Shown: piece by piece, positions 26,314 to 38,137 of the stretch
Layout of the letters: each line of letters opens with the position of its first letter
Position numbering within the stretch: position 1 is the first letter of the stretch
From: Dyella sp. 2HG41-7
GTDB taxonomy: Bacteria > Pseudomonadota > Gammaproteobacteria > Xanthomonadales > Rhodanobacteraceae
DNA length: 64,000 nucleotides
Assembly: GCF_021390675.1 (NCBI RefSeq)
Contig: NZ_JAJEJV010000004.1
Span: 2,604,001-2,668,000 of the forward strand
Direction: 5' to 3'
Program-made: the position numbers and the translations under genes
Notes under the pieces: generated by a model
The model's database searches: none
What the model was told of the DNA's origin: nothing
What the model saw: only the letters and a program-made list of their open reading frames with translations

Positions 26314-27090
26314 ATGCCTAATCCCGCACCCAAATACCGTGCCCCTGCGCTCGATAAAGGCCTGGATATTCTGGAATTGCTGGCCGGCGCCAATCGACCA
26401 TTGAGCATCGCCGAAATATCCGAAGGGGTCGGTCGCTCGCGCGGCGAAATCTTCCGCATGCTGCAGGTGCTGGAAGAGCGCGATTACATCGCGCGCGGCG
26501 AAGGCGATGTCGGTTATTCCGTTACGCCGCGCCTGTTCCGGCTTGGCATGGAACAACCGCCGGTGAAAAGTGCGATCGAAACGGCGCTGCCTGTCATGCA
26601 CCATCTTGCGGATGTGTGCGGGCAAGCGTGTCATCTGGTCGTGCCTTCCGGCGAGCAAATTGTGGTCGTCGCACGTGTCGACCCGCCGGGCGAAGTCGCG
26701 TTGGTCGTGCGCGTTGGACATCGCCGCCCCATGTCGCAGTCGACGTCCGGCCATATCTTGCTGGCCTTCCAGGAAGAAACAGTCCGCGAGCGCTGGCTGG
26801 ATTTGATTACGCGTTACGAACCTGCGCTGGACAGAAAGAAATTGACGAAGTTACTCACGCAGTTGCGCACACGCGGCTATGCGCGTGAGCAAAGCAACGT
26901 CGTGGATGCCGTCACCGATCTCTCCGCGCCAATTCTGCAGCATGGCAGCGCCGTGTGCGCACTCACCATTCCCTATATCGAGCAGCAAACCGGTGCGCAA
27001 CACATGGACGATGTGATTGCCGCCCTGCTTCAGGCAACGGCGGAAATCTCCGAGGCGCTGCAGTTCGGTACTGCTACTCGCAGCACCTGA
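26314..27090 (+). CDS. IclR-family regulator, probable L-fucose regulator
   Basis: Encodes 258 residues after taaggaaatgtc. The N-terminal winged helix (about 10-75) reads ALDKGLDILELLAGANRPLSIAEISEGVGRSRGEIFRMLQVLEERDY when taken in pieces, and the effector-binding domain (80-255) includes HRRPMSQSTSGHILLAFQ-type and SAPILQHGSAVCALTIPY segments, standard for IclR. It is divergent from fucP, upstream of the third fucosidase, and the only transcription factor in the locus, so it probably responds to L-fucose or a pathway intermediate. That link is inferred. Confidence 0.9.
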   Translation: MPNPAPKYRAPALDKGLDILELLAGANRPLSIAEISEGVGRSRGEIFRMLQVLEERDYIARGEGDVGYSVTPRLFRLGMEQPPVKSAIETALPVMHHLADVCGQACHLVVPSGEQIVVVARVDPPGEVALVVRVGHRRPMSQSTSGHILLAFQEETVRERWLDLITRYEPALDRKKLTKLLTQLRTRGYAREQSNVVDAVTDLSAPILQHGSAVCALTIPYIEQQTGAQHMDDVIAALLQATAEISEALQFGTATRST

Positions 27091-27150
27091 TTTTTGATTC
27101 ACTTCGTTGCAACTTTGCACACCATCCACTGACACGCGAGTTCTAAAACG

Positions 27151-28509
27151 ATGTCGATTCGCCGTTGCGCACTAATTACCACCCTGGCCGCCACATTGTT
27201 TGCCGGTAGCGCCGCGGCGCAGAACTTCGCCGATGTCAAACCCGCACCGCAACAAACGCACTGGCAGGATCTCGAATTCGGCGTGATTGTGCATTTCGGT
27301 ACCAATACGTTTTTGGACCGCGAATGGGGCGATGGCACGGCCGATCCGAAGGTGTTCAATCCCGATCACGTCGATCCCGACCAGTGGGCGCGCGCAGCGA
27401 AATCGGCTGGCGCGAAATATCTGCTACTGGTCGCCAAACATCACGATGGTTTTGCGCTTTGGCCAACCGAACAAAGCGACTATTCGGTCAAAAACAGTCC
27501 ATGGCTGGGCGGCAAAGGCGACCTGGTGCGCATGACCGAAGAAGCCGTGCGCAAAGAAGGCATGGAGTTCGGCATCTATCTGTCGCCTTGGGATCGTCAC
27601 GAACCGCGCTACAAAGATCCTGCTGCGTACGACAAGTTCTACATGGCGCAGATGGACGAGCTCGTCCTCAATTACGGACCGTTGGTGGAATGGTGGCTGG
27701 ATGGCGCAGGCAGCGCAGGCCATGTCTACGATTTCAAGAAGTACATGGAAGAACTGCGCACCTATCAAGCGAACACCGTGGTGTTCGCCGATGTGGCGCT
27801 GTTTGGTTATGGCGATGCGCGCTGGGTCGGTCAGGAAGACGGCCATATCCGCGGCGAAAACTGGAACGCGATCGATCGTCACGGCGATTTGCGCTGGCGT
27901 CCGGTGGAAGTGGACACGCCGCTCCACAAGCTTCAGTGGTTCTGGCATCCGGATAGCGACAAGACGCTCAAAAGCGTCGATGAACTGATGGACATTTGGG
28001 AAAACAGCGTCGGTCGTGGTGGCCAGCTGATGCTCGGCCTTGCGCCGAATCGTCACGGCATGTTGCCCGATGCCGATGTCGCGCGCCTCAAGGCATTCGG
28101 CGAAGCATTACAGGTTCGTTACGGTGCGGACAAAAACCTGATGAGAAATCATCTGTCGACGGACGCAAATTCCGCAGCCGCATTGGACAACGATCAAGAG
28201 TCGTTCTGGTCAGCGCCTGAGGGTGCGGCCCACGCCACACTAGAGGCAGACTTTGCAACGCCCGTCACCTTCGACCATGCGCTCAACATGGAATGGCTCA
28301 ACGACGGGCAATGCGTGCAGAAGTACGCGATTGAGGCCTGGGTGCACGATGTATGGACACCTGTCGCAAAAGCCGAAGCCATCGGTCATATGAAGATCGA
28401 CCGCTTTGCGCCCGTCACAGCGACCAAGGTACGCCTGAACATTCTGTCCAGCGTTTGCACACCGCGCATTCGCGAGTTCCAGCTGTTTTTTGTGGGCAAC
28501 GGTCGTTGA
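27151..28509 (+). CDS. Alpha-L-fucosidase, GH29 subfamily B-like, with discoidin-type tail
   Basis: Encodes 452 residues; signal peptide ends AAAQN. The barrel differs from the other two fucosidases: HWQDLEFGVIVHFGTNTF, LLLVAKHHDGFALWPTE, GIYLSPWDRHEPRY and YGPLVEWWLDGAG, with Asp184 as the expected nucleophile. This pattern fits the GH29-B branch, which prefers branched alpha-1,3/1,4-fucose as in Lewis-type or core structures. The C-terminal 120 residues (from about 330) resemble an F5/8-type carbohydrate-binding domain ending RIREFQLFFVG. It follows the regulator gene by 60 bp and may share its transcript. Together the three fucosidases cover different fucose linkages. Confidence 0.92.
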   Translation: MSIRRCALITTLAATLFAGSAAAQNFADVKPAPQQTHWQDLEFGVIVHFGTNTFLDREWGDGTADPKVFNPDHVDPDQWARAAKSAGAKYLLLVAKHHDGFALWPTEQSDYSVKNSPWLGGKGDLVRMTEEAVRKEGMEFGIYLSPWDRHEPRYKDPAAYDKFYMAQMDELVLNYGPLVEWWLDGAGSAGHVYDFKKYMEELRTYQANTVVFADVALFGYGDARWVGQEDGHIRGENWNAIDRHGDLRWRPVEVDTPLHKLQWFWHPDSDKTLKSVDELMDIWENSVGRGGQLMLGLAPNRHGMLPDADVARLKAFGEALQVRYGADKNLMRNHLSTDANSAAALDNDQESFWSAPEGAAHATLEADFATPVTFDHALNMEWLNDGQCVQKYAIEAWVHDVWTPVAKAEAIGHMKIDRFAPVTATKVRLNILSSVCTPRIREFQLFFVGNGR

Positions 28510-28768
28510 TCGGCAACGGCTTTACCTAACTAGACAGGTTCTTTGCGACGGGTATCGCGTTTTATCGCACCGGCATTAAGGATTAATTGTGAAGAAAGGT
28601 CCGCTCCAGGTACTTTCGAAAAAATCCAAGGTCACAATCGGCGTGCGATAGCCAAAACCTGCGCCGCCGAACGGGGATCCGACAGGACACGCGTTTAGAC
28701 GTCACGGTCAACATGGCGTCGGCCTGAACGTTTACCCTTCGTTAGCTTCTGCTAGGGCGGCATAGTGC

Positions 28769-29926
28769 ATGGAAACATGGCGTATTCCGGCGACCGAGGC
28801 TGCAGAAAAGCCTCGGTCCCAGGGCCACTCACAGGAGATTGTTTCGCAGGAAGCGCCGTTGCTTTCACTCGTCATCTGTACGTTGGACGAGCACGAAGCG
28901 ATTGGCGGTGTATTGAGTGAGCTCGACGAACATCTGCAAGACATCAACCACGAAATCATCGTTGTCGACGATTCGACCGACGAACGCACTGCAAACGTCG
29001 TTCATGCGTATGCGTTGGCGCATCCGCAAGTAAGGCTGTTGCGACGCTACAAGGCGAGCGGCTTGTCTTCCGCTGCTATCAAAGGCTGGGACATCGCCAG
29101 AGGTCGAATTCTTGCCATCATGGATGGCGACGGACAGCACGATCCGGCGATGATCAGGGCATTGCTGCAAAAGTTGTCTGATCCGAATATCGACGTAGCC
29201 GTAGCCAGCCGCTATCTGGACGATTCCCGCTCCGGCTTAAACGGTTTGCGTCATCGCATTAGCCGCACCGGCACATGGTTGACAGACATCATGCTCGGCG
29301 TACCGCTGGTCGATCCGCTGAGTGGCTGTTTTGCGATGACGCGCGAATGGTATACGCAGGTGCGTCGCGAACTCTCCGGACTGGGATTCAAAATTTTGAT
29401 CGATGTTGTGGCGTCCGGATCGAGGAGACCGCATACCGCGCAAGCTCCCACGCTTTTACGCGCTCGCGCGGGCGGCGCGTCGAAGCTCGACACGCGCGTC
29501 ATCATCGACCTGATGACGCTACTTATCGAAAAGCGCACACGCGGCCGCTTTACGGCGGCCGCCGTTATGAATGGTGCGGCCGTTTTCAGCACGCTATGCA
29601 TGCAATGGTTGTCGCTTGGCGTGCTGCTGAAACTTGCCATTCCGATTTGGCTCGCGATGTTGCTGTCGGTCAGTTTTGGCCTGGCCGGGCGTTTCGCCAT
29701 CGACCACATCATGACGCCGCGCTCGCTGCGCCCACGAACGTTCCAAGGCGCTTGCCGCCAATGGCTGGCGTTTTACGCGAGCCGATGGAGCGATATTCCT
29801 TTGAATGCATGCTTTGCGCTCGCCCTTTGCGGGGTCCATTGTCCGTGGACCGTCGCTGTCTTAGGCGGCGTATTGCTGGCAGAATCGCGCTATCACCTCA
29901 CCCAGCGTGCAGGAGTTAGTGCGTGA
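28769..29926 (+). CDS. Family 2 glycosyltransferase, polyprenol-phosphate type, with membrane domain
   Basis: Encodes 385 residues. GT2/DPM1-like catalytic part (about 30-255): SLVICTLDEHEAIGGVL, IIVVDDSTDERT, AIMDGDGQHDP (metal-binding DGD), VASRYLDD and VPLVDPLSGCFAM. The C-terminal 120 residues hold several hydrophobic helices resembling GtrA-like flippase domains. Such fusions load a sugar onto a polyprenyl phosphate and present it at the membrane. Its TGA overlaps the GTG of the next gene, a GT39/GT83-like enzyme that would use that lipid-linked sugar. The 259 bp upstream (28510-28768) hold no convincing gene. Confidence 0.87.
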   Translation: METWRIPATEAAEKPRSQGHSQEIVSQEAPLLSLVICTLDEHEAIGGVLSELDEHLQDINHEIIVVDDSTDERTANVVHAYALAHPQVRLLRRYKASGLSSAAIKGWDIARGRILAIMDGDGQHDPAMIRALLQKLSDPNIDVAVASRYLDDSRSGLNGLRHRISRTGTWLTDIMLGVPLVDPLSGCFAMTREWYTQVRRELSGLGFKILIDVVASGSRRPHTAQAPTLLRARAGGASKLDTRVIIDLMTLLIEKRTRGRFTAAAVMNGAAVFSTLCMQWLSLGVLLKLAIPIWLAMLLSVSFGLAGRFAIDHIMTPRSLRPRTFQGACRQWLAFYASRWSDIPLNACFALALCGVHCPWTVAVLGGVLLAESRYHLTQRAGVSA

Positions 29927-31845
29927 ATGATTCGCTTCGGGCTCCGGCCCGCTGGCAGGCTAACGTCTACGGATTGATTGCGCTTATCGCTTGCGCCGCC
30001 GCATTCGTTGGGTTATCCGCAAGCGGCCTTTGGATCGATGAGTTATTTACGGTCTATTTGATCCATCATGACGGCGGCTTTGGCGAAGTATTTCGCCGCG
30101 CGCTGACCGATACGCATCCGCCGTTCTATTATTTTCTGATCTACGCATGGACCCGCCTGACGGGCCTGTCGGAATGGGCGTTGCGCCTACCTAGCGCGGT
30201 GTTCGCCGTGTCGGCGATTGCCGTTTTCGCGTTCGGCACGCGGCGCGTGCTTAGCCGCACGGCGATCGCCTTTGCGTGCGCCGTCGCGTCGGTATCCACG
30301 TTCTGGTTCGACCAAGCCCAGAATACGCGCAGTTACGGTTTATGCTTTTTGCTTACTGCGAGTCTGTTGTCCGCCGCGCTGGCTTTTCGAACACGAGCAA
30401 GAGCCGCTGCAACATTTCCGCTCGCCCATTGGATCGGTTTGAGCGTATTGGGACTTGTCGCCAGCCTGACGCATGCATATCTTTTGCTCGCGCTTGGCAT
30501 GGTGCTGTTGTTTCTTCTGCTGACCGTGCCCTCCTGGCGCATACGCGGCGCGCTGGTTGCCACCGGCCTCGTCGTGCTCGCCATCAATGCTCTTTACTAC
30601 AAGATGATGATCCACTCGTCGGAGCAGGATCTTCAAAATCTATGGTTCAGCAACAACGCAGCGTTCTTCAAACAACAGATCCGCTTCGCGTTCTACGGAT
30701 TGATGGCGCGACAAGTTATCGTCGTGACTGCGCTGCTCGTCGTCTACGGTATTTGGAAGAAAATCGCCGGCCAGCCGTATTTTGTTTACGATGAATACGA
30801 CACGCGCTGGACGACCGCCTTGGCCGCCTTTGTGCTCATCGGCGTGATCGTGTGCGGTATCGGCGTATCATTGCTCGTCGCCCCATCGTTTTCCGACCGC
30901 AATCTGTTTACCTGCATACCGTTTGCCTGGCTTCTCGTCGGACGCCTGTATGACGCGGCGGGTCCGCGCGGCTACACGCGTAGCAGCACCGTTGTCGCCG
31001 CGCTCGCTATGTTGCTGGTGGCTAGCTATCTGCTTCGTTTGCCGGGGCGTATGTTGTCGCGTACCGAGAATTGGCGCGCGTCGGCGCAATTCGTTTCGCA
31101 ATTGCCTGGCTGCGCGGGGCAACGCGTGCCGGCGATATTGCCTTATCGCTTTGGGCACGCCTCACCCTATTTTCGTTCGCTGGCCGAGCAGAATTTCTTT
31201 GGCTATTACATGCCGCAAGGCACACCGATTCAGGCTTATTTGCCGGCGGAGCTCGCGGCACGTCATCCCGTAGATGGTTTGCCCGATTTACTTGCAGCAC
31301 GTGCAGCCAACGCCGATAACGGCGGCTGCACATTGTTGGCGTGGGGCGTGCACGATCTGGATGAATCGTCGGCGCTGAAGATTGCGCTGGATCTGGCGCG
31401 TCAGCCGGGTGTCGCGCCACGCCGCGTGATGATGCAGGAATTCGTTTCCTATCAGCCCAGAGGCGTACGGTGGGAAGAGGTGCCCGAAGGTTATGTGTAT
31501 CTCGCGGTGCCTCAGGCTACGCCCGCATCGAAGGTTGAGCCGCCCGTTGCACCCAACATTCATTTGGACACCAAGAATGCGCCCAGCCTTGGTGATCGCG
31601 TGGTTGTCGATTACCTGACCGCGTATTCGCACGCTGCGACGCCTGGTTACGATGTGGATGTCTACGGCATTCAACGTTGGAGCACCAAGCAATCCGTTCG
31701 CGAAGATTTTCTGGCCGTTCACCGCGTGACCTGCGATGTCGCCGTCACCAAGTCCAATTGGGACGTTTGGCCGGATCCCACTTCTCCCGGCTGCAGCGAT
31801 CGGCCGCCTACGACGTCTGCCGGTAAAGTCAACGGGCAGTTATGA
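29923..31845 (+). CDS. Membrane glycosyltransferase, ArnT/PMT (GT-C) type
   Basis: Encodes 640 residues from a GTG that overlaps the previous stop (GTGA). GT-C fold marks: a first-loop acidic motif in SGLWIDELFTVYLIHH, then RALTDTHPPFYYFLIYAW, and about ten hydrophobic helices up to residue 390, followed by a soluble C-terminal domain (about 390-640). GT-C enzymes transfer sugars from polyprenyl phosphate donors to lipids or proteins outside the membrane. The pair with the upstream GT2 suggests a dedicated modification of lipid A, O-antigen or a protein. Acceptor and sugar are unknown. Confidence 0.85.
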   Translation: MNDSLRAPARWQANVYGLIALIACAAAFVGLSASGLWIDELFTVYLIHHDGGFGEVFRRALTDTHPPFYYFLIYAWTRLTGLSEWALRLPSAVFAVSAIAVFAFGTRRVLSRTAIAFACAVASVSTFWFDQAQNTRSYGLCFLLTASLLSAALAFRTRARAAATFPLAHWIGLSVLGLVASLTHAYLLLALGMVLLFLLLTVPSWRIRGALVATGLVVLAINALYYKMMIHSSEQDLQNLWFSNNAAFFKQQIRFAFYGLMARQVIVVTALLVVYGIWKKIAGQPYFVYDEYDTRWTTALAAFVLIGVIVCGIGVSLLVAPSFSDRNLFTCIPFAWLLVGRLYDAAGPRGYTRSSTVVAALAMLLVASYLLRLPGRMLSRTENWRASAQFVSQLPGCAGQRVPAILPYRFGHASPYFRSLAEQNFFGYYMPQGTPIQAYLPAELAARHPVDGLPDLLAARAANADNGGCTLLAWGVHDLDESSALKIALDLARQPGVAPRRVMMQEFVSYQPRGVRWEEVPEGYVYLAVPQATPASKVEPPVAPNIHLDTKNAPSLGDRVVVDYLTAYSHAATPGYDVDVYGIQRWSTKQSVREDFLAVHRVTCDVAVTKSNWDVWPDPTSPGCSDRPPTTSAGKVNGQL

Positions 31846-31896
31846 TGTCAACTTAGGCAATGCATGCATCGCCGTTCCCGGAGGCTGTCTGGGACT

Positions 31897-32730
31897 ATGA
31901 ACAAAGCCAAGCACGACAGCTCACCGAAGTTGGGGCCGGCCCTCGGGTCCTTGGCGGCCGGAGAGTGCCGCTCGCTGCAGCGAGCGCTCGCCATGCGCAA
32001 GAAGCGGCATGAAGGTATCCACGCGACGCGTAAGTCGTGCAGACGTCTGCGTTGCCTGATTCGGTTTCTTCCCGCTGCTGAGCCCGTGGACGCACTGGAT
32101 CGAGTTCTGAAGGAGCTTGCTCGCAGCTTCTCACCGCTGCGCGATGCACATATTGCCGCCCGCACGGCGCGGCTCCTCGCTACGTCGCACAAGATTAAGC
32201 TCACGCCCAACGTCATCAAAGCGTTCGATGCTCATAGCGAGCGCTTGCTCGACAACGCGCTTCAAGACGATCCGCATTGGCGACATCGGCGCGCGGAAGC
32301 GCATCGCGTCATTGCCGCCTGCAACTCCCTGCGTTGGGAAGATATACGTCCGTCTTCCGCCAAGAAAACGCTGAAGCGCACGACTCGAAAAATGAAGAAG
32401 ACACAAAAAGAGGCGACCGAGCTGCGTGCGGCCGCCGCCGATCACCGCTGGCGGCGACGCGCACGCAAGGTTCGTTACGAACTGGAGCACCTTCGAAAAG
32501 CGCGTCGCATAGCCGACATGAAGAAAAGCCGTACCAAACGCTACGGCGAGCGAGCCAAACAACTTGCGGCGATCACCGACCGGCTCGGTTGGCGGCAAGA
32601 TTTCCAGGTATTCGTAAAAACGGCCAACCTGCTACCGGATTCGCTGGACGTATTGGCTTTGCGCAAAGCGCTGAAAACGAATTCGTCAAACTTGTCTCAA
32701 TCAGAGCCGCCGCCCGCGTCGCACAACTGA
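31897..32730 (+). CDS. CHAD-domain protein
   Basis: Encodes 277 residues from the ATG at 31897 (ggaggctgtctgggact upstream); an in-frame ATG at 31864 would add 11 residues. It is highly basic. The CHAD pattern of helical repeats with conserved His and Arg/Lys is visible: KRHEGIHATRKSCRRLRCLIRF (split here across the first helix pair), FSPLRDAHIAARTA and WRRRARKVRYELEHLRKA. CHAD domains bind polyphosphate and are often near polyphosphate metabolism or CYTH genes; neither is seen here. The role is therefore only suggested. Confidence 0.85.
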   Translation: MNKAKHDSSPKLGPALGSLAAGECRSLQRALAMRKKRHEGIHATRKSCRRLRCLIRFLPAAEPVDALDRVLKELARSFSPLRDAHIAARTARLLATSHKIKLTPNVIKAFDAHSERLLDNALQDDPHWRHRRAEAHRVIAACNSLRWEDIRPSSAKKTLKRTTRKMKKTQKEATELRAAAADHRWRRRARKVRYELEHLRKARRIADMKKSRTKRYGERAKQLAAITDRLGWRQDFQVFVKTANLLPDSLDVLALRKALKTNSSNLSQSEPPPASHN

Positions 32731-33168
32731 TCAATGGCACACCAGTACCGGCACGTCGCAACAGCTCAATACCTTATTTGTTTCGCTGCCAAGCAGTAAT
32801 CGATCCAGCGTCGCGTAACCGTATGTGCTCATCACAATCAGATCGCAGCCTTGTTGTTTTGCAGCGCCAACGATGGCGACATAAGGGCGACGATCGAACG
32901 CATATCCGCCCTCGCATTCCACATTAGCGGCTTTCGCCATCTCGGCGATTTCAGCGAGCCGCTCTTGTGCGCGCGCGATCGCACGTTCCACATGGGAATC
33001 GTCGGTGTGTTGAATCACGTCGGAGATGTACGCAATGGCGGCAAGCGGCGCCAGCACATGAAAGGCATAAACGCGAGCATGTAATTGGCGAGCCAACCCA
33101 ATGCCCATTTCCGCGGCGTGCATGGCGTGATCGGAGCCGTCGGTCGGGATCAGAATATGCGTAAACAT
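32731..33168 (-). CDS. Universal stress protein, UspA family
   Basis: Encodes 145 residues from the ATG at 33168 (ggggaggcatt upstream). Usp fold: MFTHILIPTDGSDHAMHAAEMGIGLA at the N-terminus, a central amphipathic part, then DLIVMSTYGYATLDRLLLGSETNKVL. The usual ATP-binding G-x2-G-x9-G-S/T is partly kept (STYGY with LLGSETNKV), so nucleotide binding is possible. Family members help under starvation or stress. It is convergent with the CHAD gene (adjacent stop codons) and divergent from the sirtuin gene. Confidence 0.9.
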   Translation of the reverse strand: MFTHILIPTDGSDHAMHAAEMGIGLARQLHARVYAFHVLAPLAAIAYISDVIQHTDDSHVERAIARAQERLAEIAEMAKAANVECEGGYAFDRRPYVAIVGAAKQQGCDLIVMSTYGYATLDRLLLGSETNKVLSCCDVPVLVCH

Positions 33169-33270
33169 AATGCCTCCCCGGGGTTCGCAAACCCTCGTCA
33201 AAGGCATCGTAGTCATCCATGTATCCGCCATGCTCGCGACACATCGGTCGCCTTGTTGGCTGGATTTGGT

Positions 33271-33296
33271 TGAATCTTACACCCCTACAAGATTCA
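33271..33296. promoter_or_regulatory. Inverted repeat in the usp/sirtuin divergent region
   Basis: tgaatctt (33271-33278) and aagattca (33289-33296) form a perfect 8-bp inverted repeat with a 10-bp spacer, about 100 bp from each start codon. It may be an operator serving one or both genes. No T-run follows, so a terminator is unlikely. Confidence 0.35.
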
Positions 33297-33379
33297 TCAA
33301 CGGTGCGTCGCGCGGCTTTTGGCGTTATTAAGAATCCGGCTATTGAATCGGGGTTAATCGACGGCATATGGTGAGGCAC

Positions 33380-34764
<1,385 letters not shown>

Positions 34765-34788
34765 TCACCACTTAAGTTACTGATTTTA

Positions 34789-36369
34789 TTATTCCCACTC
34801 GATCGTAGCTGGTGGTTTGCCACTGATGTCGTAAACGACACGAGAAATACCACGTAATTCATTGATAATTCGATTGGAAACCTTGCCTAGAAATTCGTAG
34901 GGCAAGTGCGCCCAATGCGCCGTCATGAAGTCGATAGTCTCCACGGCACGCAGCGCCACCACCCACTCATAGGCGCGCGCATCACCCACGACACCCACCG
35001 ATTTCACCGGCAGGAATACGGCAAACGCCTGGCTGACCTGGTCGTAGAGATCGGCATTGCGCAGCTCTTCGATAAAAATGGCGTCGGCGCGAGCAAGCAA
35101 TTCGGCGTATTCGGCTTTCACTTCGCCAAGAATGCGCACGCCCAAACCCGGACCGGGGAACGGATGGCGATACACCATCTCGCGCGGCAAACCGAGTTCG
35201 ACGCCGATGCGACGTACCTCGTCCTTGAACAGTTCGCGCAAGGGCTCGACCAGCTTGAGCTTCATATGCTCCGGCAAGCCGCCCACATTGTGGTGGCTCT
35301 TGATCACATGCGCTTTGCCGGTCTTGCTGCCGGCCGATTCGATCACGTCGGGATAGATGGTGCCCTGCGCCAGCCACTTCACATGACCGCCGCCCGCCGC
35401 GGTGACTTTGGCCGATTCTTCATCGAAGATCTCGACAAACAAACGACCGATGATCTTGCGCTTCGCTTCGGGATCCGCCTCGCCTTCGAGCGCCTTGAAG
35501 TAGCGCTCGGCGGCGTTCACGCGAATGACTTTGACGCCCATGTGCTCGGCCATGGTGGCCATCACCTGGTCGCCTTCCTGCCAGCGCAGCAGGCCGGTAT
35601 CGACGAACACGCAAGTGAGCTGATCGCCGATCGCACGATGCAACAACGCGGCAACGACGGACGAGTCCACACCGCCGGAAAGACCCAGCAGCACGTGATC
35701 GCCGCCGACCTGCTCGCGTACGCGGGCGATCTGGTCGTTGATGATGTGCGCGGCGGTCCAGAGCGTCTGGCAACCGCAAATGTCCGTGACGAAGCGCTTG
35801 AGCAACGCCGTGCCTTGCTTGGTATGCGTCACTTCCGGATGGAATTGAACGCCGTACCAGCGCTTGGCTTCGTTCGACATCGCGGCAACCGGAATGCGAT
35901 CCGTCACGGCGGTGACCGTGAATCCCGGTGGCGCCTTGGCGACGTGATCGCCGTGGCTCATCCAGACGTCCAGGGCCTGGAAAGAATCGTGATCGCTCAA
36001 GTCCGTAAAGAGTTTGTCCGACGCAACCACCTCGACGCGCGCATGACCGAATTCGCGTGCGTCCGCCGCTTCGGTGGCGCCGCCGAGCTGCGCGGCAAGC
36101 GTCTGCATGCCGTAGCAAATGCCGAGAATCGGCAACCCCGAGTCGAAGACTTCCTGCGGCGCTTTCGGCGCCCCGTGGACCGTGGTCGATTCCGGACCGC
36201 CCGAGAGAATGATGCCCTTGGCGCCAAACGCCGCGATCTCGGCGGGATTATGGTCCCACGCCCAGATTTCGCAGTACACGCCGATCTCGCGAATGCGCCG
36301 CGCGATGAGTTGCGTGTACTGCGCACCGAAATCGAGGATGAGGATCTTGTCGCTGTGAATGTTGGTCAT
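34789..36369 (-). CDS. guaA: GMP synthase (glutamine-hydrolysing)
   Basis: Encodes 526 residues from the ATG at 36369 ([20 protein letters not shown]), which gives the usual family length; a longer frame adds a 32-residue leader without support. Class I amidotransferase domain first: GICYGMQ with the nucleophilic Cys, and FHPEVTHT. The ATP-pyrophosphatase domain has [15 protein letters not shown], and the C-terminal dimerisation domain ends KPPATIEWE. It makes GMP from XMP, ATP and glutamine. guaB lies 171 bp upstream on the same strand, with two hairpins between. Confidence 0.97.
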   Translation of the reverse strand: MTNIHSDKILILDFGAQYTQLIARRIREIGVYCEIWAWDHNPAEIAAFGAKGIILSGGPESTTVHGAPKAPQEVFDSGLPILGICYGMQTLAAQLGGATEAADAREFGHARVEVVASDKLFTDLSDHDSFQALDVWMSHGDHVAKAPPGFTVTAVTDRIPVAAMSNEAKRWYGVQFHPEVTHTKQGTALLKRFVTDICGCQTLWTAAHIINDQIARVREQVGGDHVLLGLSGGVDSSVVAALLHRAIGDQLTCVFVDTGLLRWQEGDQVMATMAEHMGVKVIRVNAAERYFKALEGEADPEAKRKIIGRLFVEIFDEESAKVTAAGGGHVKWLAQGTIYPDVIESAGSKTGKAHVIKSHHNVGGLPEHMKLKLVEPLRELFKDEVRRIGVELGLPREMVYRHPFPGPGLGVRILGEVKAEYAELLARADAIFIEELRNADLYDQVSQAFAVFLPVKSVGVVGDARAYEWVVALRAVETIDFMTAHWAHLPYEFLGKVSNRIINELRGISRVVYDISGKPPATIEWE

Positions 36370-36453
36370 GGCGGCGAGGTCAAGAAAGTGATGAGCAGAT
36401 GGTGCGTACCTCATCGTTGTCCTGGCCAACGCCTGGATTCGATGGAAATACGT

Positions 36454-36493
36454 CGCGCGAAGCACTCAATACGATGGTTGCGTGCTTCGCGCG
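36454..36493. repeat. Long inverted repeat between guaB and guaA
   Basis: cgcgcgaagcac (36454-36465) and gtgcttcgcgcg (36482-36493) pair perfectly over 12 bp around a 16-nt loop. No T-run follows in the minus (transcribed) direction, so it could be an RNA stability element or a protein-binding site rather than a terminator. Confidence 0.5.
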
Positions 36494-36513
36494 TATTCGA
36501 GCAGCGAATTTCA

Positions 36514-36533
36514 TGACGTGCAAAAACACGTCA
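36514..36533. repeat. Small hairpin just after guaB
   Basis: tgacgtg (36514-36520) and cacgtca (36527-36533) form a 7-bp stem with loop caaaaa, starting 8 bp after the guaB stop codon. The T-stretch is in the loop, not after the stem, so termination is doubtful. Confidence 0.35.
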
Positions 36534-36540
36534 GCGCCGA

Positions 36541-38030
<1,490 letters not shown>

Positions 38031-38137
38031 CGCGGGAGGCGGGCTCAACGCGACTGTGGTCGACAAAAACGATGCCAGCAGCGTGCAATTTTTCGCATCG
38101 CAGGCGACATTGTTTAGCCGGCATTAACCGACCGCCG

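Noticed and set aside
28589-28651. 20-codon frame from a GTG with aaggattaatt ahead of it
   Set aside because: Short, in a gap between a fucosidase and a glycosyltransferase gene, without any similarity or context; cannot be told from chance.
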